Positions 28,511-35,887 of a stretch of DNA of 64,000 nt are shown in pieces (position 1 is the first letter of the stretch; each line of letters begins with the position of its first letter). Below the pieces are notes generated by a model. It ran no database searches. It was not told where the DNA came from and saw only the letters and a program-made list of their open reading frames with translations. Location: positions 2,046,001 through 2,110,000 of the forward strand of contig NZ_CP034759.1 of assembly GCF_004295665.1 (NCBI RefSeq). Direction: 5' to 3'. The translations under genes and the position numbers were made by a program. This DNA is from Litorilituus sediminis (GTDB lineage Bacteria > Pseudomonadota > Gammaproteobacteria > Enterobacterales > Alteromonadaceae).

Positions 28511-29440
28511 ATGAGCCAAATGCAACAGCCAGCAGAGCAACTGCTGGCTAACTCACCTATACAAGCCTGCCATTTTCACGGTCATAAAGTATTTATTAAA
28601 CGAGATGATTTACTTCATGCCCAATTTAGTGGCAATAAGGCACGTAAATTCGCCTATTTTTTAGCACATGACTTTCCTAACGTAAAAACACTGGTGGGTT
28701 ATGGCTCAGTTCAAGCTAATTCATTATACTCGCTAGCAGCGCTTGCTAAGCTAAAAGGCTGGCAACTTAACTTCTATAGCAAACCCATTCCACACTGGCT
28801 AAAAGCACAACCTACAGGTAATTATTCCGCTGCTCTTAAGCTAGGCGCGAAAATTATTGAAGTAAAAGAGCTAACCAGCAACCTTGAAGCTTATGTACAA
28901 AGTCTTGATTTTGACCGTAATCACCTAAGCGTTCCCGAAGGTGGTCGATGCCAAGAGGCGGCTTTTGGTGTAAAACAGTTAGCCAATGAGTTAATTCAGC
29001 AATGCCAGGAACTTGAGCTTAATAACCCTGTCTTTATGTTACCTGCAGGCACAGGTACCACCGCATTGTATCTGCAAAAGTATTTACCCTTTCAAGTGAT
29101 GACCTGTGCTTGTGTGGGCACGCCTGACTACTTAAAACAGCAATTTAACGAGTTAGACACTAACAGCACTCATTGGCCGACAATACTGCCAAGCCGGAAA
29201 AAATATCACTTTGGTAAGCTGTATGCGGAGTTTTATCAAATTTGGCAGCAACTAAAAGCACAAACGGGTATTGAATTTGAACTACTCTATGATCCGCTAG
29301 GCTGGCTATGCTTACTGGACTTTTTAAAAGCGCGTAAAAGCAATCAAGATATTATTTACATTCATCAAGGTGGTTTAGTCGGTAATCAAAGCATGCTACC
29401 TAGATACCAGCTCAAATATCCACAAGAATCGGCTAAATAA
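28511..29440 (+). CDS. PLP-dependent ACC deaminase / D-cysteine desulfhydrase family enzyme
   Basis: 309 residues of the tryptophan-synthase-beta PLP fold. The cofactor Lys is in FSGNKARKFAYFLA (near 41-52), GYGSVQANSLYSLAALAK follows near 75, and the phosphate loop is PAGTGTTALYL near 180. Members remove sulfide and ammonia from D-cysteine or open 1-aminocyclopropane-1-carboxylate; the sequence alone does not separate them. D-cysteine desulfhydrase-like activity is the more usual role outside plant-associated bacteria. Start ATG at 28511; Met4 is possible. Ends before a bidirectional terminator shared with hemE. Confidence 0.8.
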   Translation: MSQMQQPAEQLLANSPIQACHFHGHKVFIKRDDLLHAQFSGNKARKFAYFLAHDFPNVKTLVGYGSVQANSLYSLAALAKLKGWQLNFYSKPIPHWLKAQPTGNYSAALKLGAKIIEVKELTSNLEAYVQSLDFDRNHLSVPEGGRCQEAAFGVKQLANELIQQCQELELNNPVFMLPAGTGTTALYLQKYLPFQVMTCACVGTPDYLKQQFNELDTNSTHWPTILPSRKKYHFGKLYAEFYQIWQQLKAQTGIEFELLYDPLGWLCLLDFLKARKSNQDIIYIHQGGLVGNQSMLPRYQLKYPQESAK

Positions 29441-29460
29441 AAACTCAGCTTAAATAGCAA

Positions 29461-29490
29461 AAAGGCCTACACATCACTGTGTAGGCCTTT
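29461..29490. terminator. bidirectional terminator between the deaminase-like gene and hemE
   Basis: A 13-bp perfect stem (29461-29473 with 29478-29490) containing GGCCTACACA, a 4-base loop TCAC, and A/T runs on both sides. It separates two convergent genes. Confidence 0.88.
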
Positions 29491-29515
29491 CAAATTATGC
29501 TCAAAGCTTAAATGC

Positions 29516-30583
29516 TTATTTATGATAAGGCTTACTTAAGCGGTGTACTGACTCAATAAAGTGACCAGCATGCTCAGGATTAACATCAGGGTGAATACCA
29601 TGACCTAAGTTAAATACATGACCTGTACCACCTTCACCAAAACCAGCTAAGATTTTCGACACTTCTTGCTCTATACGCGGTAATGGTGCGTAAAGCATAG
29701 ATGGGTCCATATTACCTTGTAAGGCAACTTTATCACCAACACGTGCTTTGGCCTTTTCAATATCGATTGTCCAATCAAGACCTACCGCATCACAACCAGT
29801 CGCAGCAATATCTTCTAACCACATACCACCATTTTTAGTAAATAAGGTTACTGGTACTTGGCGACCTTCATTATGACGAGTTAAACCATCAACGATTTTC
29901 GCCATATATTGCAATGAAAACTCTTTGTAATCGCGTGGTGATAACACACCACCCCAAGTATCAAATACCATCACAGATTGCGCGCCAGCGGCAATTTGCG
30001 CATTTAAGTAACTGATAACAGAGTCAGCTAGCTTATCTAAAAGTAAGTGTAATGTTTGTGGCTCAGCAAACATCATCTTCTTAATCTTAGTAAAACCTTT
30101 AGAGCTACCACCTTCAACCATATAAGTTGCTAATGTCCATGGGCTACCAGAAAAACCAATTAGCGGTACTTGACCATTCAGTTCTTTGCGGATAGTACGA
30201 ACAGCATTCATAACATAACCCAACTCATCTTCTGGATCAGGTACAGCAATTTTATCTACATCAGCTTTACAAGTAATAGGACGTTCAAACTTAGGTCCTT
30301 CACCGGTTTCAAAATATAAACCTAAACCCATAGCATCAGGAATAGTTAAAATATCGCTGAACAAGATTGCCGCATCTAATGGAAAACGTCGTAATGGCTG
30401 AATTGTTACTTCACAAGCAAGCTCAGCGTTTTTACAAACCGACATAAAATCGCCAGCGTCTTTTCTTACTTCACGATATTCTGGCAGATAACGGCCAGCT
30501 TGGCGCATCATCCATACTGGTGTGTAATCTACAGGTTGCTTTAATAGCGCACGTAAATAGTTATCATTCTTTAATTCTGTCAC
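29516..30583 (-). CDS. hemE: uroporphyrinogen decarboxylase
   Basis: Decarboxylates the four acetate groups of uroporphyrinogen III in heme synthesis. The signatures [16 protein letters not shown] (near 21-36) and [20 protein letters not shown] (near 146) are intact, as are the catalytic Asp block AILFSDIL and the late [15 protein letters not shown]. The longest frame starts at a TTG; the GTG at 30583 gives [19 protein letters not shown], which matches E. coli HemE, and has AGAGG eight bases upstream, so it was chosen (355 residues). Confidence 0.96.
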   Translation of the reverse strand: MTELKNDNYLRALLKQPVDYTPVWMMRQAGRYLPEYREVRKDAGDFMSVCKNAELACEVTIQPLRRFPLDAAILFSDILTIPDAMGLGLYFETGEGPKFERPITCKADVDKIAVPDPEDELGYVMNAVRTIRKELNGQVPLIGFSGSPWTLATYMVEGGSSKGFTKIKKMMFAEPQTLHLLLDKLADSVISYLNAQIAAGAQSVMVFDTWGGVLSPRDYKEFSLQYMAKIVDGLTRHNEGRQVPVTLFTKNGGMWLEDIAATGCDAVGLDWTIDIEKAKARVGDKVALQGNMDPSMLYAPLPRIEQEVSKILAGFGEGGTGHVFNLGHGIHPDVNPEHAGHFIESVHRLSKPYHK

Positions 30584-30867
30584 CAATATATCCTCTTAAC
30601 TTGGTATGGTTGAGCTTTCTTAGCTATATTCCACTTCACTCTAGCTATAACAGCTAATTATTTATGGCGCACAGTTTACCACCGCCATTGATTTTGATCT
30701 ATGCGCCAAATCAACTGACCACAAATCTCTCCAATAAAAATAATTTTTTTCTTTAAAAATACGGTTGTTTTTTGGCAAGTGTTTTTGAATCAAGAACTTA
30801 TCAACCAGTATGGCAAATACCGCCTAAATACGAAAAAAGTCGTGGAGTTTATGCTCTATTAAAGTTG

Positions 30868-30896
30868 TTGCAGCGAAAAAAATGGTTTGTTATAAA
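30868..30896 (+). promoter_or_regulatory. candidate sigma70 promoter of the small RNA gene
   Basis: TTGCAG (30868-30873) and TATAAA (30891-30896) with a 17-bp spacer. The start of transcription would be near 30903. No plus-strand protein gene follows within 1.6 kb, whereas a strong plus-strand terminator lies 112 bp downstream. Confidence 0.45.
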
Positions 30897-30902
30897 ATGC
30901 CT

Positions 30903-31015
30903 GCGCTACAGAAAATAATAACAATAATAAGAAAATAAATAACTAATAAGAAGCTTGTTTAACAAGACCATAATGCGAGCAGTTCAGGCCTTCCTCGAAA
31001 GAGGAAGGCTTTTTT
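30903..31015 (+). ncRNA. candidate small regulatory RNA, about 113 nt
   Basis: The 480-bp gap between hemE and sodX has no protein gene but holds a promoter-like element (30868-30896) and a strong plus-strand intrinsic terminator (30988-31015). The predicted transcript has a C/G-rich 5' tip, then an A-rich, mostly unpaired stretch (about 30912-30952). A small CTTG/CAAG hairpin (about 30954-30966) follows, then the terminator hairpin with GAAA tetraloop. This layout, an unstructured A-rich region plus a Rho-independent terminator with a T-run, is common in Hfq-dependent sRNAs. It matches no sRNA I recognise. A run-on signal from an upstream plus-strand gene is unlikely, as hemE and sodX are both on the minus strand. 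Confidence 0.45.
30988..31015 (+). terminator. strong plus-strand terminator in the hemE-sodX gap
   Basis: GCCTTCCTC (30988-30996) pairs perfectly with GAGGAAGGC (31001-31009) around a GAAA tetraloop, followed by six Ts (31010-31015). The T-run is only on the plus strand, so it cannot serve either flanking gene. Confidence 0.88.
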
Positions 31016-31067
31016 ATTCCCCGTAAAGCATCATTTTTCACCCGTAGAATAAAACCAATAAATTGGC

Positions 31068-31364
31068 TTATTTAGGCGGAAATACCAGCAGAACTTTACC
31101 TAAAATTTGCGATTTACCGACAGGACCCAGCTTTTCAATTGGCATACTACTTTTGTGCAGACCTTTAAGCCAAAATAAACCATTTCTGTCTATCTTAGCT
31201 AGCGATTTAACAATAAAGCCATGCTTAGGATGAAACACCTTTAATATGCTACCTTCTTTAAGCTGTCTTAACCTTAACCAAGGCACGATAAAAATGTAGC
31301 TATTTTCAGGAATGTCAGGTGACATACTCATACCGCGAACTTTACAAAAGTGAAAGCCTAACAT
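31068..31364 (-). CDS. sodX: nickel-type superoxide dismutase maturation protease SodX
   Basis: A 98-residue S24/S26-type signal-peptidase-like protease that removes the Ni-SOD leader to expose the metal-binding N-terminal His. The catalytic Ser is in VRGMSMSP (Ser13), and the general-base Lys is in GFIVKSL (Lys53), the same spacing and motifs as the SodX/SodC-type proteases beside sodN. There is no membrane anchor, as usual for this small family. It starts 2 bp after the sodN stop, with the Shine-Dalgarno GGAG inside the end of sodN. Last gene of the four-gene operon. Confidence 0.88.
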   Translation of the reverse strand: MLGFHFCKVRGMSMSPDIPENSYIFIVPWLRLRQLKEGSILKVFHPKHGFIVKSLAKIDRNGLFWLKGLHKSSMPIEKLGPVGKSQILGKVLLVFPPK

Positions 31365-31366
31365 AA

Positions 31367-31870
31367 TCAGTCTCCTAATTTAGGGTATACCACATTCTGG
31401 GCTGGTGGATATGGGCAAACAGCAGTAAATGTCGCTACTTGTTTTGTTTGCCAAAAGATTTCTGCAAAGCGATTAACCTTATCTAACAATAATAAGGCTT
31501 GCTCTTTACTGATGTGCTGCTTTGCTTTTGATGCTGTTAGCATAATATCGTGAGTTAATTCATGTAACTCAGGAAATGCGCTTAGTTGTGGCGCTTTAAT
31601 ATAATCGCCCCAAATAATGCCGATCTCCTGTTTTACTTCCATAGCATGCTGTTCTTTTTGATTGACTAAGCGAATAAACTCAGCTTGCTGTGCTAGCGTT
31701 AGACTTTCTTTCGCTTGCAACTCTGCAATCAAATCAACCATACGAATCAGCGTTAGGGCGGCAATTTGTGCAGTAATTGGGTCATATATTTTACAAGGGA
31801 TATCACAGTGAGCAGAAACCACAGGAAAATTTAGTTTTTCATCTAACTTCTCAATAATTTGATAAATCAT
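31367..31870 (-). CDS. sodN: nickel superoxide dismutase
   Basis: Converts superoxide to hydrogen peroxide and oxygen using nickel. The precursor has a 20-residue leader ending PVVSA, followed by HCDIPCKIYDP: mature His1, Cys2 and Cys6 are the nickel hook, with Tyr9 nearby. The rest (about 30-167) is the expected four-helix bundle. The canonical hook has Gly at position 7 (HCDLPCGVYDP); here it is Lys, which is unusual but not a nickel ligand. The leader needs the protease encoded by the adjacent sodX. Expression is expected to rise in low iron because of the Fur-type palindrome over the operon promoter. Confidence 0.92.
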   Translation of the reverse strand: MIYQIIEKLDEKLNFPVVSAHCDIPCKIYDPITAQIAALTLIRMVDLIAELQAKESLTLAQQAEFIRLVNQKEQHAMEVKQEIGIIWGDYIKAPQLSAFPELHELTHDIMLTASKAKQHISKEQALLLLDKVNRFAEIFWQTKQVATFTAVCPYPPAQNVVYPKLGD

Positions 31871-31886
31871 AATATATCCTCCTGCT

Positions 31887-32084
31887 TTAGTTATCTCGTT
31901 TAGAGCTTGTTAACTCTTTAAATGCCAAAACACCAGCGGCAATAATAATAGGAGCCAACCATAACAAATGAATCAAGCCAGCATCAGCAGCGCTATGATC
32001 ATGGCCCGAGTGTGCTGCTACAGGTAGTGAAACCACAGCCACTAGCGTCAATAAAAATGTCACAAGTAATGATAATTTGTTCAT
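31887..32084 (-). CDS. His-rich small membrane protein in the Ni-SOD operon
   Basis: 65 residues, no family recognised. A signal peptide-like hydrophobic N-terminus (5-23) ends at VAA, after which the mature chain would begin HSGHDHSAADAG. A second hydrophobic segment follows at about 37-55 (LLWLAPIIIAAGVLAF), then a short charged tail TSSKRDN. If cleaved, the protein would present a His/Asp cluster on the periplasmic side beside a membrane anchor. The cluster suits nickel or other metal binding. It lies 16 bp upstream of sodN, 16 bp after the TPR gene, in the same operon. A role in nickel delivery or uptake is an inference from the position and the His cluster. Confidence 0.7.
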   Translation of the reverse strand: MNKLSLLVTFLLTLVAVVSLPVAAHSGHDHSAADAGLIHLLWLAPIIIAAGVLAFKELTSSKRDN

Positions 32085-32100
32085 GGTAAAGATCCTTTAA

Positions 32101-32529
32101 TTAATGTAATACAGGTTGCTGAGCACTGACTTCAGCTTCCATCTGCTGCAATGATTTAAGACAGCCAGCACACGCTTTATGCTTTTTACTAAAAGCTAAC
32201 ATGGGGCTTAAAGTGATTTTAATTGCCGTTAATGCCATCAATTGCAAATCTTGGCTAATATCATTGCAGCGCGATAATTCCATCATTCTTTGGTGAGGTA
32301 TTTGCAAATACTTAAAAGCCAACTGCGCCTTGCCTTGTACTTCATACAACACAGCCAAATTATGAAATGAGCCAATCCAAGCCAGCAATAAAGTGCTATT
32401 TTCCATATCCGCCAACCAAAACTGCTCTAAGCATTCAAGTGCTTGCTGATAGCACTCCTCTGCTTCATACCAATTTTCATAATTGAAGTGGAAATTGCCT
32501 TTTTGTAGCAGTAATTGCCAAACTTCCAT
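32101..32529 (-). CDS. TPR-like protein with CxxC motif, first gene of the Ni-SOD operon
   Basis: 142 residues, cytoplasmic. Helical pairs at about 1-85 resemble tetratricopeptide repeats (NWYEAEECYQQALECLEQ; WIGSFHNLAVLYEVQGKAQLAFKYLQ). The C-terminal part has HKACAGCLKSL with Cys120 and Cys123 beside His118, a possible metal or redox site. The longest frame starts at a TTG inside the Fur-type box; the ATG at 32529, about 24 nt after the predicted transcription start, was chosen. I recognise no named family. Position suggests a chaperone or scaffold for Ni-SOD assembly, but that is inference. Confidence 0.65.
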   Translation of the reverse strand: MEVWQLLLQKGNFHFNYENWYEAEECYQQALECLEQFWLADMENSTLLLAWIGSFHNLAVLYEVQGKAQLAFKYLQIPHQRMMELSRCNDISQDLQLMALTAIKITLSPMLAFSKKHKACAGCLKSLQQMEAEVSAQQPVLH

Positions 32530-32543
32530 AACACACCAACACA

Positions 32544-32562
32544 AATGAGAATGATTCTCATT
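32544..32562 (-). promoter_or_regulatory. Fur-type operator overlapping the sodN operon promoter
   Basis: AATGAGAATGATTCTCATT at 32544-32562 is a perfect 9-1-9 palindrome of the Fur-box type. On the minus strand a TTTACA (-35, 5 of 6), a 16-bp spacer and a TATAAT (-10, 32560-32565, 6 of 6) overlap it, with transcription starting near 32553. An iron-loaded Fur dimer bound here would block the promoter, giving Ni-SOD expression in iron-poor conditions. Confidence 0.85.
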
Positions 32563-32620
32563 ATATACTCATAATCTATTTTGTAAACTCTTTTACTAAG
32601 AGAAAGTACGTAAAAATTTA

Positions 32621-32639
32621 AAATAAGATCATTCTCAAG
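32621..32639 (+). promoter_or_regulatory. weak second Fur-like site before the thioesterase gene
   Basis: AAATAAGATCATTCTCAAG shares 12 of 18 non-central positions with the perfect palindrome 60 bp away, one half being good (ATTCTCA) and the other poor. It lies 42 bp before the thioesterase start and could be a degenerate half-site. Confidence 0.25.
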
Positions 32640-32680
32640 TAAGATGGTGAACAAAGTCAGAAATAAGCCACGGTGAACAA

Positions 32681-33157
32681 ATGAATAAACCACAAAGAGA
32701 TGTAACACTTAGATTCTTAGCAGAGCCACAAGATGTCAATTTTGGTGGAAAAGTTCATGGTGGCGCGGTAATGAAATGGATAGACTTAGCAGCATACGCT
32801 TGTGCCGCTGGCTGGAGTGGCCGTTACTGTGTAACAGCTTATGCAGGTGGTATACGCTTTGTCGCTCCTATTCACGTGGGCAGTTTAGTTGAAGTAGAAG
32901 CCAAGGTTATTTATACCGGTAACTCTTCTATGCATATTGCGCTTGAAGTAAATGCTTGTGATCCAAAATCACTTAACCGCCGCTTAACAACCCACTGTAT
33001 TGTTATCATGGTAGCTGTTGATCAAAATGGTCAATCAGAGCAAGTTCCGCAATGGATACCAAAAACCGAAGCAGATAAAAAACAACACGCCAGCGCCGTT
33101 AAACTGATGGAGATGCGCAAACAAATTGGCGAAGAAATGCAAATATTCGTTGAATAA
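32681..33157 (+). CDS. acyl-CoA thioesterase, hotdog fold
   Basis: 158 residues of the YciA/BACH type. The hotdog signature is FLAEPQDVNFGGKVHGGAVMKWIDLAAY, where the Asn/Gly-His region and the Asp on the central helix are catalytic in the family. AGGIRFVAPIHVGSLVEVEAKV gives the following strand. It hydrolyses acyl-CoAs to free acid and CoA; chain-length preference is not evident. A GGTGA ribosome-binding site precedes the ATG. Divergent from the Ni-SOD operon and separated from its promoter by 120 bp. Confidence 0.85.
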   Translation: MNKPQRDVTLRFLAEPQDVNFGGKVHGGAVMKWIDLAAYACAAGWSGRYCVTAYAGGIRFVAPIHVGSLVEVEAKVIYTGNSSMHIALEVNACDPKSLNRRLTTHCIVIMVAVDQNGQSEQVPQWIPKTEADKKQHASAVKLMEMRKQIGEEMQIFVE

Positions 33158-33161
33158 ATAA

Positions 33162-33186
33162 GGCAAGCCGTTATCGTCTGCTTGCC
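33162..33186. terminator. short hairpin between thioesterase and amidohydrolase genes
   Basis: GGCAAGC and GCTTGCC (33162-33168 with 33180-33186) with an 11-base loop, between convergent genes. No T-run follows, so termination activity is uncertain. Confidence 0.35.
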
Positions 33187-33199
33187 ACACGCTAGCTGC

Positions 33200-34480
33200 T
33201 TATTTAGCTAACAAACTCAGCGCCATAGTGGTCATGCCTTTTACCCCTGTGGCAATAGTTTTCTCTGCATCAGGAGCAAATTTTGCTGAGTGTAATGATG
33301 GCAATGCTTGGCCTGTGTTTTTCGCTTGCTGATAGCGTGTTGGCTCAACCGCACCTAACCAAAATAACGCACTGGGGATTTTTGCTTTAGTACGGCCATA
33401 GCGAGCAAAATCCTCCCCCGCCATGACAGGGTCTACTGTAACCACCTGCGCCTCACCTAAAGCGCGTGTAAGCTGGTTAACCAATTTCTGTGTATATTCT
33501 GGCTCATTATAAACAGACGGGGTATTTTCATCTTTTACTACAACTTTAGGTAATAATGTTTCTGGCAAGCCTGATGTACGCGCTAAGCCTTCACTGACTT
33601 CTTTAATGCGAGTTAACAGATATTCACGGGTTTCATCTGAATAGGAACGAACCGTTAATTGAAGTTTGACCTCGTTGCCGATAATATTGTGTTTTGTACC
33701 ACCATGAATAGAGCCAACGGTAATAACCGCAGAATCAAGCGGAGAAATTTCACGACTAACAATGGTTTGCAAATGAGTAATAATTTGCGCCGCTAACACC
33801 ACAGGATCTTTCGTCTTATGGGGATACGCACCATGACCGCCTCGGCCGAACACGCTAATATCAACCGAGTCAACATTCGCCATAGCATACCCTTTAACAT
33901 AGCCAATCTTTCCTGCGGGTAAGTCTGCCGCCACATGCATAGTTAAGTTAAAATCAGGCTGTGGAAACTTTTCAAATAAGCCATCATTTAACATAGCTTT
34001 TGCACCAAAACCTATCTCTTCAGCAGGCTGAAACACTAAAAGTAATTGACCTTGCCAAGCATGCTTATTGGCAATAAGTTGCTTCGCTGTCCCTAGAACA
34101 ACCGTCATATGAACATCATGTCCACAAGCATGCATCACAGGTATTTGACTGGCATAAGGCAAGCCTGTTTGCTCTTCTACTGGTAGTGCATCCATATCAG
34201 CTCTTAACATTAAAGTCTGACCGTCACCATTAGCATACAAGGCAACAACCCCCGTACCTGCCAAACCAGGTGTTACCGTAAAACCCAACTGCGCTAATTC
34301 TTTAGCAATATAGTCACCGGTTTTATGTTCTTTTTTTGATAATTCAGGATGTTGGTGAAGATATTTGTAATGCTTAACTAAATCTACCAGCTCTTCACTC
34401 TTTAAAGTCGTAGTTGCCAATGCAGGGTTAACTGTACTAAATAAAAATAACAGTGCTAAAACCAGTTTAAATTGCTTCAT
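33200..34480 (-). CDS. M20 family metal-dependent amidohydrolase, exported
   Basis: 426 residues with a Sec signal peptide (LVLALLFLFSTVNPALA). Zinc-site blocks are HQHPELSKKEHKTGDY, LRADMDALPVEEQTGLPY, MHACGHDVHMTVVLG (near 115), and QPAEEIGFGAKAML. The lid domain has GRGGHGAYPHKTKDPV, and the last metal residue lies in HSAKFAPDAE. This is the aminoacylase/IAA-amino-acid-hydrolase (hippuricase-like) subgroup. It probably hydrolyses N-acyl amino acids or related amides in the periplasm. Substrate is not visible from sequence. Predicted stand-alone transcript. Confidence 0.85.
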   Translation of the reverse strand: MKQFKLVLALLFLFSTVNPALATTTLKSEELVDLVKHYKYLHQHPELSKKEHKTGDYIAKELAQLGFTVTPGLAGTGVVALYANGDGQTLMLRADMDALPVEEQTGLPYASQIPVMHACGHDVHMTVVLGTAKQLIANKHAWQGQLLLVFQPAEEIGFGAKAMLNDGLFEKFPQPDFNLTMHVAADLPAGKIGYVKGYAMANVDSVDISVFGRGGHGAYPHKTKDPVVLAAQIITHLQTIVSREISPLDSAVITVGSIHGGTKHNIIGNEVKLQLTVRSYSDETREYLLTRIKEVSEGLARTSGLPETLLPKVVVKDENTPSVYNEPEYTQKLVNQLTRALGEAQVVTVDPVMAGEDFARYGRTKAKIPSALFWLGAVEPTRYQQAKNTGQALPSLHSAKFAPDAEKTIATGVKGMTTMALSLLAK

Positions 34481-34570
34481 TAATACTTAACTCTATCGCG
34501 AAAGGATTATTTACTGTAATCAGCTTATCTTGCTAATACAAGTTGTGATTAAAACACTATTGACTACAAA

Positions 34571-35806
34571 TTAATCAGCAAGTTGATTTTTAGCGGCTAT
34601 CCACTGTGCCATATATTTAGTACTTTTATGGTGATGATGATTAAGCATACTACCAATAAAGTTTTGCTGCCTGTGCTCAGTTAAATTCGCTTGTAGGGTA
34701 TTTATTTTTGTTTCGAGTGATAAATATGCCTTACTTTGCTGAAACATCTTTTTAGCACTTTTAGGCCCTTCAACACTGGCTGCTTGCCATGCTTGCTCAT
34801 CTTTATATAAAGCAACGGCAGCGTCAGCAAATGCCTGGACATCATCACAAATCTTACCCGGCCAAGGCAAACCACATTGCATGCCCTCACTACCAATTTC
34901 TGTGGTCACTGAAGGGGTTGCGCAAATCATGGCCTCAGCAAGCTTGCCTTTAATGCCGGCGCCAAAACGAAGCGGCGCTAAACAAACTCGAGCAGATTTC
35001 ATCGCATTGAGCGCATCATCAACCCAGCCTTTCACGAGAAAACCTGTTTTTTCATCATGCAGTGCGGTTGCTTTAGGTGGCGGATATGCACCATAAACAC
35101 ATAGCTGAGCATCTGGTAGTTGCTTGCGAATTAGTGGCCATATTTGCTGTTTTAACCAAAGCACCGCATCCCAATTAGGGGCATGGCGGAAATTACCAAT
35201 CACCATAAAGCCATCACGTTCATGATAACTCGGCGTATCTTGGTTTAACTGTGTGTCATCAAGCATAAATGGGCAATGGTGTAACAAGTTAGCGTCAACG
35301 TTAAATAAGCGTCGTAGTAGTTCAATTTCTACAGGTGAAATCATCAAACTTACATCACTGCGATAAATTGCCGCGATCTCGCGTTTAGCCATATCTGAAG
35401 TTAACAAGTCTTGCTCGGAAAATGCCTGACCTTGTTTAAAGGCTTTATGACGCGCATCGCGCAAAGAAAACAAGTCTTCTGTATCAAGCACTCTTAAAGC
35501 ATCTGGACAAGATTCGCTTACTCGCCAGCCAAATTGCTCTTCCATCATAAAGCGGTCAAACATAACGACATCAGGTTGTAGCTGCTTAATAAAGCTATCA
35601 AAGCTAGTACAATTAAGTTTAATTTCAGCAATAGATACCTCAATAGTCACTAAATCAGCCATGTGCTCAGATAACTGGGCAGGACTAGCAAAGGTTATTT
35701 GATAACCTTGCTGCTGAAAAAACTGAATTAACTGCATCATTCGGCTACCTGCTGCCGATGAATTAGGCTCAGGCCAAACATAACCAATAATTAATAACTT
35801 TTTCAC
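34571..35806 (-). CDS. glycosyltransferase, GT4-like
   Basis: 411 residues with a GT-B fold. The N-terminal Rossmann strand is LLIIGYVWPEPNSSAAGSRM, a nucleotide-sugar region lies near GFMVIGNFRHAPNWDAV, and the donor loop is RFGAGIKGKLAEAMICATP with the following TEIGSEGM. The last segment includes a His cluster (MLNHHHHKST). It stands alone, without neighbouring polysaccharide genes, so the acceptor is unknown. The GT4 assignment rests on the GIKGKLAEAM block and on the overall layout. Confidence 0.75.
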   Translation of the reverse strand: MKKLLIIGYVWPEPNSSAAGSRMMQLIQFFQQQGYQITFASPAQLSEHMADLVTIEVSIAEIKLNCTSFDSFIKQLQPDVVMFDRFMMEEQFGWRVSESCPDALRVLDTEDLFSLRDARHKAFKQGQAFSEQDLLTSDMAKREIAAIYRSDVSLMISPVEIELLRRLFNVDANLLHHCPFMLDDTQLNQDTPSYHERDGFMVIGNFRHAPNWDAVLWLKQQIWPLIRKQLPDAQLCVYGAYPPPKATALHDEKTGFLVKGWVDDALNAMKSARVCLAPLRFGAGIKGKLAEAMICATPSVTTEIGSEGMQCGLPWPGKICDDVQAFADAAVALYKDEQAWQAASVEGPKSAKKMFQQSKAYLSLETKINTLQANLTEHRQQNFIGSMLNHHHHKSTKYMAQWIAAKNQLAD

Positions 35807-35830
35807 TGTACAAACTCTTTATAAAAGATA

Positions 35831-35860
35831 AAAAAATGCCGCTACACAGTGCAGCGGCAT
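35831..35860 (-). terminator. intrinsic terminator after fkpA
   Basis: On the minus strand, ATGCCGCT (35853-35860) pairs with AGCGGCAT (35836-35843) around a 9-base loop, followed by a T-run (35831-35835). It lies 28 bp after the fkpA stop. Confidence 0.85.
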
Positions 35861-35887
35861 TTTCACTAACTCATTTAAGCTAATAAA

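Noticed and set aside
30897..30938. 13-residue peptide ORF (ATG CCT GCG ...) in the hemE-sodX gap, considered as a leader peptide
   Set aside because: The ATG lies upstream of the predicted transcription start, there is no Shine-Dalgarno, and no plus-strand gene follows the terminator.
32427..32708. 93-residue minus-strand ORF over the Ni-SOD operon promoter
   Set aside because: It overlaps the TPR gene in another frame and runs through the promoter and Fur-type site; no ribosome-binding site or family features.
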